A DNA stretch of 64,000 bases from Phymatolithon calcareum (taxonomy: Eukaryota; Rhodophyta; Florideophyceae; Hapalidiales): assembly GCA_977006965.1 (NCBI GenBank), contig OZ345360.1:1612001-1676000 (forward strand), written 5' to 3'. Every line of letters starts with the position of its first letter. The stretch's first letter is position 1. Below are positions 42,903 through 54,006 of the stretch, one piece after another. The notes below the pieces were generated by a model. That model saw nothing but the letters and a program-made list of their open reading frames with translations, made no database searches and was not told the DNA's origin. The translations under genes were made by a program, and so were the position numbers.

Positions 42903-43302
42903 GGGGATATGTGTTGATTTATTTTAAAAGCTCCCAAGGCCTCTCTTCAAGAGAAACAGGGCCGCTTTCGCACGATTTTCTAAGCTAACGTAGTTTGATT
43001 ATTTAGAATATCCTTGATTCGTATTTCACTCCCAACAAGTGTTCTAGTGAGTCGTTTACATTCATATTCAATTTCAGGACTAATCTTGGATGAAGATAGA
43101 ATGCGTTGGAGCGCGACCAGCTCAATCCATGTTGTGACACCAAAGTATGCACATAGCACTGATTTTCTCCAAAGAGGTGCTCTGTTGAATATCAGTCGTA
43201 GGCATCGCAACCGTGTCCAACTTTCTCTTACGTGGAGAACTAGCGGTAGATTGTTCGAATCAGTTGGTATCTCGACTGATCTTCCATCTTCTCCCTTTGC
43301 CT
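42903..43302 (-). mobile_element. LINE family A 3' fragment, inverted (tail to tail)
   Basis: The plus strand starts GGGGATATGTGTTGATTTAT, the reverse complement of a family A tail. It carries the same C-terminal block (LRLIFNRAPLWRKSVLCAYFGV) at 42980-43210 on the minus strand. It is truncated at nearly the same point as the neighbouring 400-bp copy. No matching duplication was found at its far end. Confidence 0.85.
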
Positions 43303-43314
43303 ATAACTCAATTA

Positions 43315-44530
43315 TTTCTTGTGATAGCGAGGTAGGCTTGGAGACTGCCTGGCTTGACAGACTTTAGAAAGATCTTCGGTTTTATTCGAAACATAAAACC
43401 AAAATTTTGGCGACTTTGCTTTTACGGCGTCCAACGGTCTAGCTCCGCAGAGAAGGCGAGCAGTGTCGCGCTTCTCCTTACTAGAGTTCCCGGACACCGT
43501 CCAGTAACTCTTAGGAACCTCCTCCCGGACAAGCACCGCTTGCCGGAGAACCGGATTACCGTAGTTGTAGCCGTGCGATAGCTTCACTACTACTACAAAA
43601 GACTATAAAGGGTGGGTGAGTGGTTAACAAAAGAACGCGGGCTGCCAACTCGAAAAGCTCACCTGTCTAGCCTCCGCCGAGAAATCAGATATCGCACGAG
43701 TCTTTTGTGGGAAAAGGACAGCCGGTGTACCAAAAAGCTCCTCACGCTGTTCGCTGCCTTACGCGCGGTTCACGTCTCGGTTCAGGCACTTTCCGAAGTG
43801 CGTGCCTCCGTGTGAACGCGTCTGAAAGCTTGCGATGCGTGTGCTGGAGATCAAGTTTTCTTCAGCGTCTTGCTTGATATAAAGATTTCGATCGGCGAGG
43901 CTCGGACTCTAGAGCAGTTGCTGGCGACTGTGCGCGCCGGTGAGACTGTCGCGCAAGCTTTAGACTCTGCGCTGCGTGCAGGTGTGTTTTCAACCGCCGC
44001 CGGGTGTACGCGCCTGTGAATGTGACGCACAGAGTCTCGGCCTGTCGAAGCCCGGCGCCGCGTGGCACAACCTGATGAGAGGGTCGCATGGAAAGCGTCT
44101 AGAAGGCGTCCTTGGCCCGGTCGTCACGCGCGGAAGGGTTCTTCCAGGCGGCCACCGGTTGTGGCGCCCAGGCGCTGTCGGGCGACCTAGGTTGTCGCGA
44201 GAGCGTCTTAGCGCGTGACGGCTTCTCGAATGCCGCTAGTTGCGGTTCGAGACGGTGTCGAACGACCTGGCTCGGCATGTGGATCCTTCGCGCGGCGCTG
44301 CTCCTCGACTGCCACTGGTTGCGGCTCCAAGACAGTCATTAGCGATGTCGATCAACGCCCGGATGTCATCGCGCGTGGTCGCTTTCCCGCTGCCGCTGGA
44401 TTCGTCGCCGCGGCAAACCAATGAGTATCGATTCATGCGGGGCACCGGCGGTAGTTGTCTTGTATGAAAGAGGCGTGTATGCCATAATCGGCGGTCTGCA
44501 CGCAGTGTATGATCTCAAGAGGTAGGTGAT
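43315..44530 (+). repeat. Fanzor-splitting insert, copy 1, with decayed ~80-bp tandem repeats
   Basis: It is collinear with the reverse complement of 61078-62605, lacking only the 316-bp LINE found there. From about 43900 to 44424 it contains at least four diverged units of 77-83 bp. Their translations share the pattern GFFxAATGCGSxTVSxDLxxR then DVxAR (for example AEGFFQAATGCGAQALSGDL at 44130 and STATGCGSKTVISDVDQRPD at about 44305). Stops and frameshifts break the run. The family is unknown to me. Upstream, LLATVRAGETVAQALDSALR may be part of the same decayed protein. The right end is interrupted by a hAT element. Confidence 0.7.
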
Positions 44531-45687
44531 CAGGCCTTGGGAGTAACATGTTGGTAATGCAACAAGTTGCAACGTACTGGTATTGCACTACTATTGAGAA
44601 GCTAGGTATCTATTGCAGTATGTATTGCAGTGACAAGCTACCGAGCTCCCTGATCAAAGATCCGCATCTTTCCATGGTAAAATTAGCTCTTTTAATCTAC
44701 GTAGAGCGTGCTTAGCGATTCATCTACAATTCTCTGTAAGTACCTTCGGCCGGCGAGAGATTCGAAGCTACCGCCCGCAGACTTTTGATCTGTTCTACTC
44801 CGATTCACCAGAGGTTGACTTTCGTGCGTTCTCTATCCACAACATGGCACGAAAACCCACGCAGCAGTATGTGGTCAAGTCGCTGATGGTCAAGAAGGAC
44901 GATATTGTGAAAAGAATTGCGTCGCGAAAACCAAATCAACCTGACCGCGCTAATGTCACTTGCTATGTTTTTGAGTGTCCCCGGTTGAGGAACTGCAAGA
45001 ATCCGAGCCCACTAATATCATTTCCCAAAGGCTGCGGATGGAGTACTCCTTACTCGCATTTATCACTTGGTGATGACCATACTAAGCTTCACTCTGCACA
45101 TTCTCCCGACTCTGTTTTCGAGTCAGGAGTTATCAAAATTCAAAGGAATGAGATTGAAACGATGTCAAATGGGGAAAAAGTAGCATGCGAACATCTGTTA
45201 TTGGAGTCTGACACTACCGTAAGTGACAGAGATGAAGAGGAAAGTGGCGCATTATCGTTGTCTGAAATTTTCATGAAGCGAAAGCGACGCCGTCAAGATC
45301 ATGTCCCGTCTTACATGAACTTGCGATTTATTCTTGGATCTTCAGCTGAAATCGAGAGGCTATTTTCTCTGGCAGGAGATATTCTGGCTGATAACAGGCA
45401 CAGCATTACCCCTTTGCTGTTCGAATCCCTTTTGTTTCTGAAGGTGAATCGTCGCTATTGGAACTTGCAGACAGTCGTTACCGCAATGAGTAATGCACGC
45501 AGCGCTCGTATCGCTGAACGAATCGGTGAAGATGCCGAGCAACAAGCTCTGCTGGACATGTGACGTCTTTTTACCAGATCCTGTTGATAGGTATTGCAGT
45601 ACCTATTGACGAAAGAGAATCTATTGCTATATGTATTGTTCTTCTTCTTGTCGCTCCAATAAAGTGCAACATGTTACTCCGAACCTA
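44531..45687 (+). mobile_element. hAT transposon, 1.16 kb, internally deleted
   Basis: The ends share GGAGTAACATGTTG (left from 44540; right, inverted, near 45667-45680) inside CAGGCC.../...CCTA termini. AGGTGAT is duplicated at 44524-44530 and 45688-45694 (8 bp if one mismatch is allowed). TATTGCA motifs cluster just inside both ends, as hAT subterminal sites do. The second copy of the surrounding sequence (61071-61077, minus strand) has one AGGTGAT and no element. It holds the transposase remnant at 44844-45563. Confidence 0.88.
44844..45563 (+). pseudogene. hAT transposase, C-terminal dimerisation part with a short N-terminus
   Basis: 239-codon frame. hAT transposases cut and paste DNA through an RNase-H-like core with an inserted helical domain. 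They end in a dimerisation region with a S-x-x-x-E-R-x-F-S pattern. Here SSAEIERLFSLAGDILADNR, then HSITPLLFESLLFLKVNRRYW (last 75 or so residues), is that region. Residues 1-130 do not show a BED finger or the full catalytic core, and 239 codons is under half of the usual length. So it is an internally deleted remnant, kept open, and could still dimerise. The start is the first ATG after the left subterminal repeats. Confidence 0.8.
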
Positions 45688-45694
45688 AGGTGAT

Positions 45695-45797
45695 GGCAGG
45701 ATTGAGGTGGGCAAATCTGAGAAGAATTCCAGACCTCCGCACCGTCTCTGGCCTTGCTGCTCAAACGGTATTCTTAGAAAAGGGTATTTTCGTCGCC
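45695..45797 (+). pseudogene. Fanzor fragment, copy 3 (insert/Fanzor junction)
   Basis: GGCAGGATTGAGGTGGGCAA through AGAAAAGGGTATT matches the reverse complement of 60985-61070, the segment just before the RuvC-III half of Fanzor copy 2. It ends abruptly at LINE sequence, so the rest of the Fanzor is missing. Confidence 0.75.
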
Positions 45798-46880
45798 CTT
45801 TCTTTGAGACTGAGCCCTCCTCCGCTTTATCGAGAGCTTGCTGCAAATCTTCATATTTCTTGAGGCACTCTATGTCCATGGTTGCCTCCTTAATGTCTTC
45901 ATCTCTCCCAGGATACTCGTCTGCCTCATCAAGGCGCTTCTTTTTTCTCACTAGACTCGCAGAAAACCTTTCTGCTTGGTGTCTTCTCCTCATGGCTGGT
46001 GGTTCTAGTCGGCACAGAACTCGCATTCTACCATGGCGGTGCTGGGCATATGTCCCAAACACATACTTGAAGAATAAATCTTCTGCAGATTCGATTGCTG
46101 TTTGTCATCGCTTTGTCAGTGGCGGCACGTGGAGTGCATACTCCCACTTTGGCAAAATAAGCGACTTGAAGATTCTAATGCATGTCAAAGGCTGAAAGCC
46201 TCGAACATTGACTCCAATATCCCGCAGTTTGTGTATGCACCCCACTGCATTTCGTACTCTTGATAACGCCATGTCGTCTGTTACGCCTTTGTGGTTCATG
46301 CTTATCCCGAGATACGAGAGCCTCCATGCTTGATGAAGAACTCGACTAGCAATGTGGAAGGTGTGTTTCGGAAGTCCCTTGTATTTAAGGATCTCGCTCT
46401 TTCCTGGCTTTGTGTTCCAGCTCATACCATTTTCCTTCGCTCAGGTCGCCGCTATGTCAAGCAGCTTCTGCATTCCTTCTCCATCCTTAGATTGCAGCTG
46501 GGCATCGTCAGCGAACAGTTGCGCTGGATTATCAGAGACGTTGCTGGGGATCTTGCAGTCCGCTTAGGCGAATGTGTCCATGAAGATATTGTACAGGCAC
46601 GGGCTCAGTGGGGACCCTTGAGGTCCTCCTCGATCGATAATGCAACATGTTCTTGTATCATCGTCTGCTGATGTAACTCACGAGAGTTTCAGAAGATATG
46701 CCACCATCTTTGTTATTTCGTTGGGTAACTTCTGCTCGAGTCTTTTCATGAAGAATTCTCGTGGCACCTTGTCACATTTTCGCGAAATTTCAGTTTCCAG
46801 CTTATTATTGAGAACGGCTAGTAGGGGTACTCGCAATGAGCAACTTAGTAGTCGGTTCAATCTTGAACACACGGCTGTGG
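45798..46880 (-). mobile_element. LINE family A fragment lacking its 3' end
   Basis: Minus-strand reverse transcriptase parts in order are KVPREFFMKRLEQKLPNEIT (46678-46872), a GGPQGSPLSP motif near 46620, MSWNTKPGKSE...GVNVRGF (46105-46425), and the coil FGTYAQHRHGRMRVLCRLEP...EEGSVSKKGRR (45800-46062). It stops at GRR without the C-terminal domain or tail. Target-primed copies normally keep their 3' end, so a later deletion or recombination joined it to Fanzor sequence. Confidence 0.8.
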
Positions 46881-47119
46881 TTACTCGCGATGAGCAACTT
46901 AGGAACCGGTATGTCCTCGTCGAGGTATAAGGTCAAGGACCTTATCCCTCGGTATCGTTGTGAAGCAAACTTCGATGGTTGTTTTCTTTATTGCTTGCCG
47001 AACTCCATCGACGGATGAGTTCAGCGGCTTTTATAGTGTTCTGCGAAGAGCACAAGGAAATCATAACATCGCCTATGATTGCGTGGTGCTCCAATTCCGT
47101 ATCCTACAATTGGTATCCT
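46881..47119. other. Short spacer between LINE fragments
   Basis: An imperfect direct repeat (ATGAGCAACTTAG at about 46836 and 46898) spans the boundary. Nothing else recognised. Confidence 0.4.
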
Positions 47120-48217
47120 AAGATTGGATTTTGCTACGAAGTGGGCAGCCGAGAACTCCATGAAATGGAACACGAAGCCAGGAAAGAGCGAGGTCCTTAA
47201 GTACAAAGGACTCCTAAAGAAGAAATTCTTCCTGGCAGGAAAAGAGCTGCACCAAGCCTGGAGACTGTCCTTCATCGGGATCAGTATGGACAACATCGGA
47301 GTCACCGACAATACAGCAATCTCAAGAGTTCGGAATGCGATGGGATGCATACACAAACTCCGCCAAATTCGCTTGAACGTCAGAGGACTCCAACCAACCA
47401 CGTGCATCAGGATTTTCAAGTCGTTGATTCTCCCAAAATTGGAATATGCCATTCACCTGACATCGATCACGAAACGACTACTATCGGCAATTGAAGCAGC
47501 AGAAGGTCTTTTCTGCATACACGATTTCGGAAAATATGCCGAGTATCGAAGGGAGAGAATGCTAGTGCTCTGCCGTCTCGCCAGCCCACAGATGAGGAGA
47601 ATGCACCAGGGTGAAAGGTTCGCCTGAAGCTTGGTAAGACGGAGGAAGTTCCTGGATCTTTCAGAAGAATACCAGGGAAAAGAAGAAGATCTGGAAGACG
47701 TATCAAAGGACATTAGGTATTTCGGGGAAGAGGAACACCTTAAAGAAGCCCTGAAACAAGCGGAAGAATGTATGGTGTCAAAAAAGCGACGCCTAAAAGC
47801 AACAGTCAAAGTCTGGTCGTTGGAAGAAGAGGGTCGGACATTTAAAATCCCGATCGGCGAACCGGACGACCTACCAGGAATGCTATATATACGGGACAGA
47901 ACTGCGAGTTTGAGATGCCTGAGAGTCATTTTCAACAGAGTTCCTTTGTGGAGAAAATCCATTATGGCGAAATACTTTGGGACTGGTGCTGTGGTGGAGC
48001 TTATCGTGTTGCAAGGTATACTGCGGTCTATGAAGATGAACCAAGAAACGGAATATGAATGCAAAAGACTTACTCGGGCCCTCACAGGGAGAGAAATTCG
48101 AATTAAGGAGATATTAGAAGGAGAGTAGAGAGGTGAGTATGGAAAACAGCGAGAAGCTGCCCTGTTACTCAATTTGAGGCTTTGGGAGCTTTTAAAATAA
48201 ATCAACATATATCCCCC
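47120..48217 (+). mobile_element. LINE family A (diverged subfamily), 5'-truncated copy
   Basis: Reverse transcriptase thumb and C-terminal region: SMKWNTKPGKSEVLKYKGLL, RLSFIGISMDNIGVTD, IFKSLILPKLEYAI, then a TGA just before 47631. The frame continues to 48128 with VIFNRVPLWRKSIMAKYF. The tail is GAGCTTTTAAAATAAATCAACA then TATATCCCC. Only one stop splits a 350-codon stretch, so it is younger than most copies here. Confidence 0.85.
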
Positions 48218-48291
48218 CGGTAGTGTTCCCTTATGTATTAGTCGAGTGCAGAATGGATGATTTTCCTGGCTTGACTCAATAGCAATATAGG

Positions 48292-49445
48292 TCTGTATAC
48301 AAGGCGCTAGTACAGCCACGCTGGGAATGCGCAATGCACTTAACGCCCTGGACAGAAGACGTGCAAAATGCCTTCAAGGAAGTAGAAGTAAAATTCTTCA
48401 ATCAAGTTTTCGGGTCACTGGCCCGAGGAAGGATGGACAGGCTCCGTCTCCTGTGCTCGATCCAGACGGCTCCACATCGACGAGAAATCTTGACCTTCAA
48501 AATTCTGAAAAGGAACAAGGCGAAAGAACGTACGTACCCAAACGAAGCGCCTGAAAGCAGAAAGAACCATGAATGGCTGTACGCGAGGAAAGATATCGCC
48601 GCGATGGAGACCAGAGAGCCGTTTAGTGAAGCCGTAAAGCATATACAAACAAACCAGTCCTCGCAAACATTTCGATCTACATTTCTGACAATGAAGAAGA
48701 CCGCCTAGAATCTGTTATGATATCCTTCACTCGTTCATTCGCACCGTACTCCGTTTCCAGCTCCTGTTATGATATCCTTCATAAGGCCCTAATTATCCCT
48801 TCACAAAATTTGTGTTTGGACATGATGTCCTTCCTGATCAGGGGGGCCAATCCCTTTGGCCCAGTTGTTTACATTCTAACAGGTTATGGGCCCAGTTGTT
48901 TACATTCTAACATGAAGGATATCATAACAGAATCGAAGCGGAGAAGGAAGATTCCATACAACAAGACAAGAGAATTGCCAGCAATCCTCAAGTTCTCCAA
49001 GGTGAAGCACACGAAACTCGCGCTGCAGTATGCCTGTGGAAGATTCCAAAGGGTGTCAGCAACAAGTGTGGCCGAAGAATTCGGCACCAGAGCCAGAGAG
49101 CATATGGAGACCCTTGAACGCACGCTAGCAGGGTACGACCTCGAAGGAGAAAAACGACTGGAAGTAGAAAAGTCGCTAGATGAGCTCTTACTATTTAGCA
49201 AGACACTTATAGAATGCATGGATAACGAAGAAGGCCTGTATTGATGTGCAGAAGGCAAGGCAAAAAGCGGTCGAGTCCAAGCACCAACAATCCCGAAGAG
49301 GACTGAGATAGAATTTCTTTGAATCCTGAGTTTTCCCGTCCGCCATTCTGGTGGGCGTTTCGTGAGCTGTACAAAGATAGGTAGCATCAGAGGAAGCTTT
49401 GCCCATATCTTCGGAAGTCTGGGGGGCTTTTAAATAAACTTGAAT
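48292..49445 (+). mobile_element. LINE family B, 5'-truncated copy interrupted by a MITE
   Basis: It begins YKALVQPRWECAMHLTPWTE and continues VKFFNQVFGSLARGRMDRLR to 48708. After the MITE it resumes ESKRRRKIPYNKTRELPAIL to a TGA at 49242-49244. The tail is GGGGGGCTTTTAAATAAACT. The protein order equals the copy at 58.6-59.26 kb. One extra frameshift lies close to the MITE site. Confidence 0.85.
48713..48929. mobile_element. MITE, 217 bp, in a LINE B coding region
   Basis: The ends TGTTATGATATCCTTCA (17 bp) are exact inverted repeats. GAATC is duplicated on both sides (48708-48712, 48930-48934). A third copy of the terminal motif (TGTTATGATATCCTTCA) lies inside near 48766, and CCCAGTTGTTTACATTCTAACA is repeated in tandem (units split by GGTTATGGG). 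Superfamily not assigned. Confidence 0.85.
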
Positions 49446-51155
49446 TAAAAAATCTTTGTGTACCTCAGATATCCTGCAATAAAGATTGAAAAAAAGCCGC
49501 AGTGCTTTGCTGAATTCTCTAGTCGACGTGGACAGCCAACATATTGAACTTCTTATCTCACATCTCTTTTTGTCTTCTGTACATTGACGAGTTAGGGGGA
49601 ATTGGGTAATATGACAAAGTAGTTTGTGGTATTGGTAACAAGAGCAACATGCACGGGTACAGCTATGAAAAGATCACTACCGTAGTGCGGGGTCGAAAAA
49701 TGAATTCAGTTTCTTGATCGGCGGGGGCACAAACGGCCCGCACAGGCTTTCTTATATTGACCACGTTTGTTGCATTGCGAACAATTCTCGAAAATTAGAG
49801 AAGCCGTTTACGCCGGACATGTCAACACGTTCGACATCAAGCGTGAGCTCGTGAGTCGGCAAGCCGTTTATTGAGTTTAAAGTTTGTTGTTTGTGGCTTT
49901 GGTTGCGCAGAATTGTAATCCCTTGAAGCTTTTTTATATTGGAGAGGAATGTAGTTTCTCGAAACGCCGTCCAAGAGGACCACATGTAAAGACTTAAGGG
50001 TTCATTTATCAATGAAGAACTCAAAAAAGAGTTGGGAGTACTTGCAGAAAGCTTGCTGGAGTACTGTGTGAGCCTTGGGTAGTGGACTGCAAAGTTATCT
50101 CAATAGATCACTGCTCGGCCTGGTTGTCAGACCTCTTGCTGTGCAAAGCGGCCATGATGGCTCACCAAAAATATTGTTGTCGAGGTCGATGAGTAGTCTA
50201 CGATGACTAAATTGTACTTTAGTTCTCTAAGCAACGTGTCTCTTTTTCTGGACCTCAGCTAAAACAGATCTGCGCCCCGAAGCAGCTCTGACGATTCGTT
50301 GGCTTGAAAGAACCGTGGAAGTGGCCCTTAGAAAATTATTGGATATTAACAATACCTGTGCTTGGCGGTTATTTTGCAAAATACGGCAAACTACGTAGTC
50401 ATTTTGCGAAATTCCGCGGGTAATGGCCATGAATTAATGGTTGTTCACACGGAAAACGACGTCGTTTACTGCCAGAAGCTACACGTGAAGGGCAAATCTG
50501 AATCGTATGACAAACAAAAAGAAACTAAACTCATACGAAGTTAGAACTGACCGCCTGCATCATACTATAATCCAGCTATGGCCAGCTCACATAGTACACG
50601 ACATCAGCCATTGCAACACATTGGGGCCTTCCTGAAAACACAAAAACGGGATTTGTGCGTACTAAACCTGTCACGTTTTGGGCACCTGTCACGTTTTGTG
50701 CAGTCGCAAACGCAGTTTTTCTCAGTAGAGCCACCCCCTAGTGAGAAAAATTTGGTACCGTCCCAAACGAGATTTACAGTGAATTGTGGACAACTGGCGC
50801 TCCGCTCTCTGAAACTTGTACCTTTCACGCTCATGTATCTCCATCCCATTCAATCTCCCTTTCGCTTTCGATCAACCCGCTCTCCGACATGGGCAGTAGT
50901 CAAATCTGCTAGGATTAGCCTGTACTTCCACCCATGGCTATTGCATGCTATTGCCTCATAAGCGCCCCCTTTCTCTCCTATCGTTCGGCACGAGCGCGGC
51001 ACAGGATCTGAGAGCTCACCCAAGGCACTGACGACGAAGATGGCGACAGTATTGATCATGGCGTATCCGTGCGTGAGCGTGAAAACGGGAACAATTCGTC
51101 GCGAGAGATACAGCAGGCCCTCCCGTGTCTCTTGGTGCATCGACGGTAATCCGGT
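49446..51155. other. No gene recognised; one weak minus-strand frame
   Basis: Minus-strand frame 49752-50024 (90 codons) has LSNIKKLQGITI, INGLPTHELTLDV and GVNGFSNFRELF, faintly like leucine-rich repeats. CACGTTTTGGGCACCTGT-type 17-bp tandem copies lie near 50680. Otherwise nothing. Confidence 0.35.
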
Positions 51156-51422
51156 ATGCGAAGAGAAACTGGCGATTGTGGAGAGTTGACCAGTCTTCTC
51201 AATTTAAAGATAGTTCAAGATCAAAACTGGCGAGAAGGGGAGCGCAAGGATTGTGCCGAACAGCGAGAGGAAGAGCGGAAAGAGCGTGCAGAGCAGTGAG
51301 AGGAAGAGCGGAAAGAACGTGCAGAACAGAGAGCGGAGGAAAGAGCGAGGCGTGATCGGGAGGATAAGAGGAATGATCAATTAATGCAAATGATGATGGT
51401 TTCCCTCAACAAGAAAAATTGA
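51156..51422 (+). pseudogene. Charged coiled-coil fragment with a 33-bp tandem repeat
   Basis: From ATG at 51156 the frame reads 89 codons including one internal TGA (51297 region). EREERKERAEQ-type heptads repeat twice as 33-bp units (near 51266 and 51299). The end is ARRDREDKRNDQLMQMMMVS...KN then TGA at 51420-51422. The composition suggests the C-terminal coil of a nuclear or transposon protein; no domain identifies it. The single stop suggests recent decay or chance. Confidence 0.4.
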
Positions 51423-52932
51423 GCGTTGAAGCTCTTGGCTTCAATCCTATTTTACAAATGTCATGTGCTAGTCTAATTGTAGAATGAATAAACCGATGCT
51501 CAAGTCATGGTTGCTCTTGAAAAATGAACATTTAAATCGACGCTCAGCCGCTGCACAGTCTTCCACCACAGATACTACTGGATATGCTCTCGACCGTGAC
51601 GATTAAGCCTGTCAGTAGCTGTTGTTAAGGAGAAGATCCAAACTCTAAGTCTTTGGTGGCGTCTCTGAATTTTTGTCATTTATTTGTTCGGTCGTCTCCC
51701 AGTAACCAAGCATCGGTAAAGAGGAATGTTGAGATCCCACTCAGCCCCAAACAGACTCTTAGCTTCTACGCTAACTTGCGGCATAAACGTGGTAAGAATT
51801 TGGTTCATCCCAACAAGACTCGCCATCAAATTGAACAAATAACGACCCGAAAAGCACAGCAAACGCCACACTAATGTTCTTACGTGCGTGTGCGAGCGTG
51901 AAAATAGAGATATGGCGTGGAATGGTCGGCTAGCGTTGGATCTGGGTGGCCATTTTCTGTTCTGCTTGCACGGCTACACCGTATTGCCAGCATGTACTGA
52001 TTCCACCCAAGATGCTAGAAGTGGAAACTTCCAACCCACTTCTCCGGTGGGAATTACAGTGTTTAGTACCAATGATGCTCGCAAAATTTTGTGTTTCAGA
52101 TCGCTCAGGGGTCAAAAAGCACAAAAATCAGTCACGCTCTCCCCAAATACGTCGCGTCTTATTTTGTGTTTCAGGAAGTTCCCATTATGCACGTATGCAT
52201 CATATGGCGAAAAGGTGGTAATGCTGGCAATGAAATTCAGCCCCGGGTTCATTCAATTACTACCGCTCAGCCCCTGGCTGGATGCTATTTCAATGATAAA
52301 ATGTTTTAAGCCCAATCGAAGCATCTGATGTATCATCTCAAAATGCCAAGCTTCTGCAAACTATTTGGATTTACTTCTGCTTTTGATGATGCTGGAGTGC
52401 ATCAACTTATTTCCAAAATCCTTCGCCTTGCTCAAAAAAGCTAAAAGCCTTCTGAAGAAAATTTAATCCAACAGTCTACTGCAACTCAAGAAACATGGAA
52501 CATGATATTCTCTGGGAGCACATATGCCAGGACTGCGAAAATTGGGCTCATATCACGAGGTAAAATGCCTGCAACTCTAGCTATATATACACGTACAATC
52601 GCGGATCGTGGAACCACAGCATTTGCTCCGGGTGGAATCGAATCGAATTTCGACCGGCAGGCAGAGAAGAAGGAGTGCTTTCCTAATTACCTAGCACTGT
52701 CTTGCGAGCCCCATCGGGGAGAAAGCAGTTTACGTACATACATACACGTTCAATATCACCAGTGAATTGCATCAACTATACCACTACTTCCTTTTGCTCT
52801 TTATTGCGGAAAGATCGCTCACGCGAAAGGTAAGAGTCTGACGCTGATTTAGAACATCTTCTGATTGTTCAGCAAATTTAGGTACGTCTAGCAGTTTCTC
52901 ATGGTATAAGTCCTCTACAGCCTTGGGGCCCA
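51423..52932. other. No gene recognised
   Basis: Frames of 60-146 codons without domains (for example 51888-52328). Confidence 0.4.
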
Positions 52933-52944
52933 CATATGCCGCTA

Positions 52945-53840
52945 CGGCCATAGCAAGATTTCGAAATGCTGCAGGATGCATACATAAGCTTCAGGAGCTT
53001 GGAGTGAATGTTCGAGGATTCAAACCGGAGACATGCATTACGATATTTAAGTCGCTAATTATCCCGAAATGAAGGTATGCGTTACACGTTACTCCAATGA
53101 CAAATCGATTGCTCTCGGCAATCGAGTCGGCAGAGGGAATGTTCTACAAGAATGTTTTCGGAAATTATGCCGAACACCGTCGGGACCGAATGCGAGTTCT
53201 GTGCCGACTGGGACCACCAAAGATGAAGAGACGTCATCAAGCAGAAAGGTTTGCATTAAGCCTGGTAAGACACAAAGAGCGCCTTGAAGAAACAGAAGAG
53301 TACTTTGGAAGAGATGAGGACGTAAAGGAAGCAATGAAGGATATTGAACTTCTCAAGATTTATGAAGACTTGCGACAAGCCCTCAGAAAGCCCAGGATGG
53401 ATCTGTCACGAAGAAGAGGAGGAGAGAGGAAACAATGAAGGTATTGGAAAAAGGAAGAAGAAGGCAGATCAATGAAGATTCCTATTGAAGGCAAGCTACC
53501 AGGGATCCCTTACAAAGGAGAAAGAACAACACGTTTAAGGTGCCTAAGGTTGACATTCAACCGAGCACCCCTTTGGAGGAAATCAGTGTTGGGTGCTTAC
53601 TGTGGGATTACCGCGGTGATCGAACTAGTCGCCTTACAACGTACTCTAGCGTCGTCGAAGATAAGTGCAGAAATTGATTTTAATTGCAAGAGACTCACAG
53701 GAGCTCTTGTTGGGAGAGAATTACGAATCAAGAACGTTTTGAGTAGCCAGACGACTTTAGCTTAGAGATTATCGAAAGTGCTGCCCCGTTACTCCAAGGA
53801 GAGGCTTTGGGAGCTCTCAAAATAAAATCGTCAAATATCC
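52945..53840 (+). mobile_element. LINE family A, young 5'-truncated copy with 12-bp TSD
   Basis: It starts CGGCCATAGCAAG, matching the full copy from 37551, and ends AAATATCC at 53840. CATATGCCGCTA flanks it at 52933-52944 and 53841-53852. It is very close to the 35-38.5 kb copy and keeps Cys where that copy has a stop (RVLCRLGPP). Small frameshifts lie near 53380-53460. It lacks the insertion of about 40 bases seen near 37855. Confidence 0.92.
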
Positions 53841-53948
53841 CATATGCCGCTAGTACATTCTCCTATCGATCTTCTAAATCATGACCGCATTTTTGTTACT
53901 ATACCTCAAATGTTGCGGTTTTACCCATTTGAATCTAATGCACATGAG

Positions 53949-54006
53949 ATTTTTAAATTCTAAATGCTCCCAAGACCTCTTTCGGAGTACCAAGCCACTT
54001 TCAAAA
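53949..54006 (-). mobile_element. LINE 3'-end relic
   Basis: On the minus strand it reads GGTACTCC...GAGGTCTTGGGAGCATTTAG then AATTTAAAA, a diverged family A tail, inverted relative to the copy ending 100 bases earlier. Confidence 0.5.
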
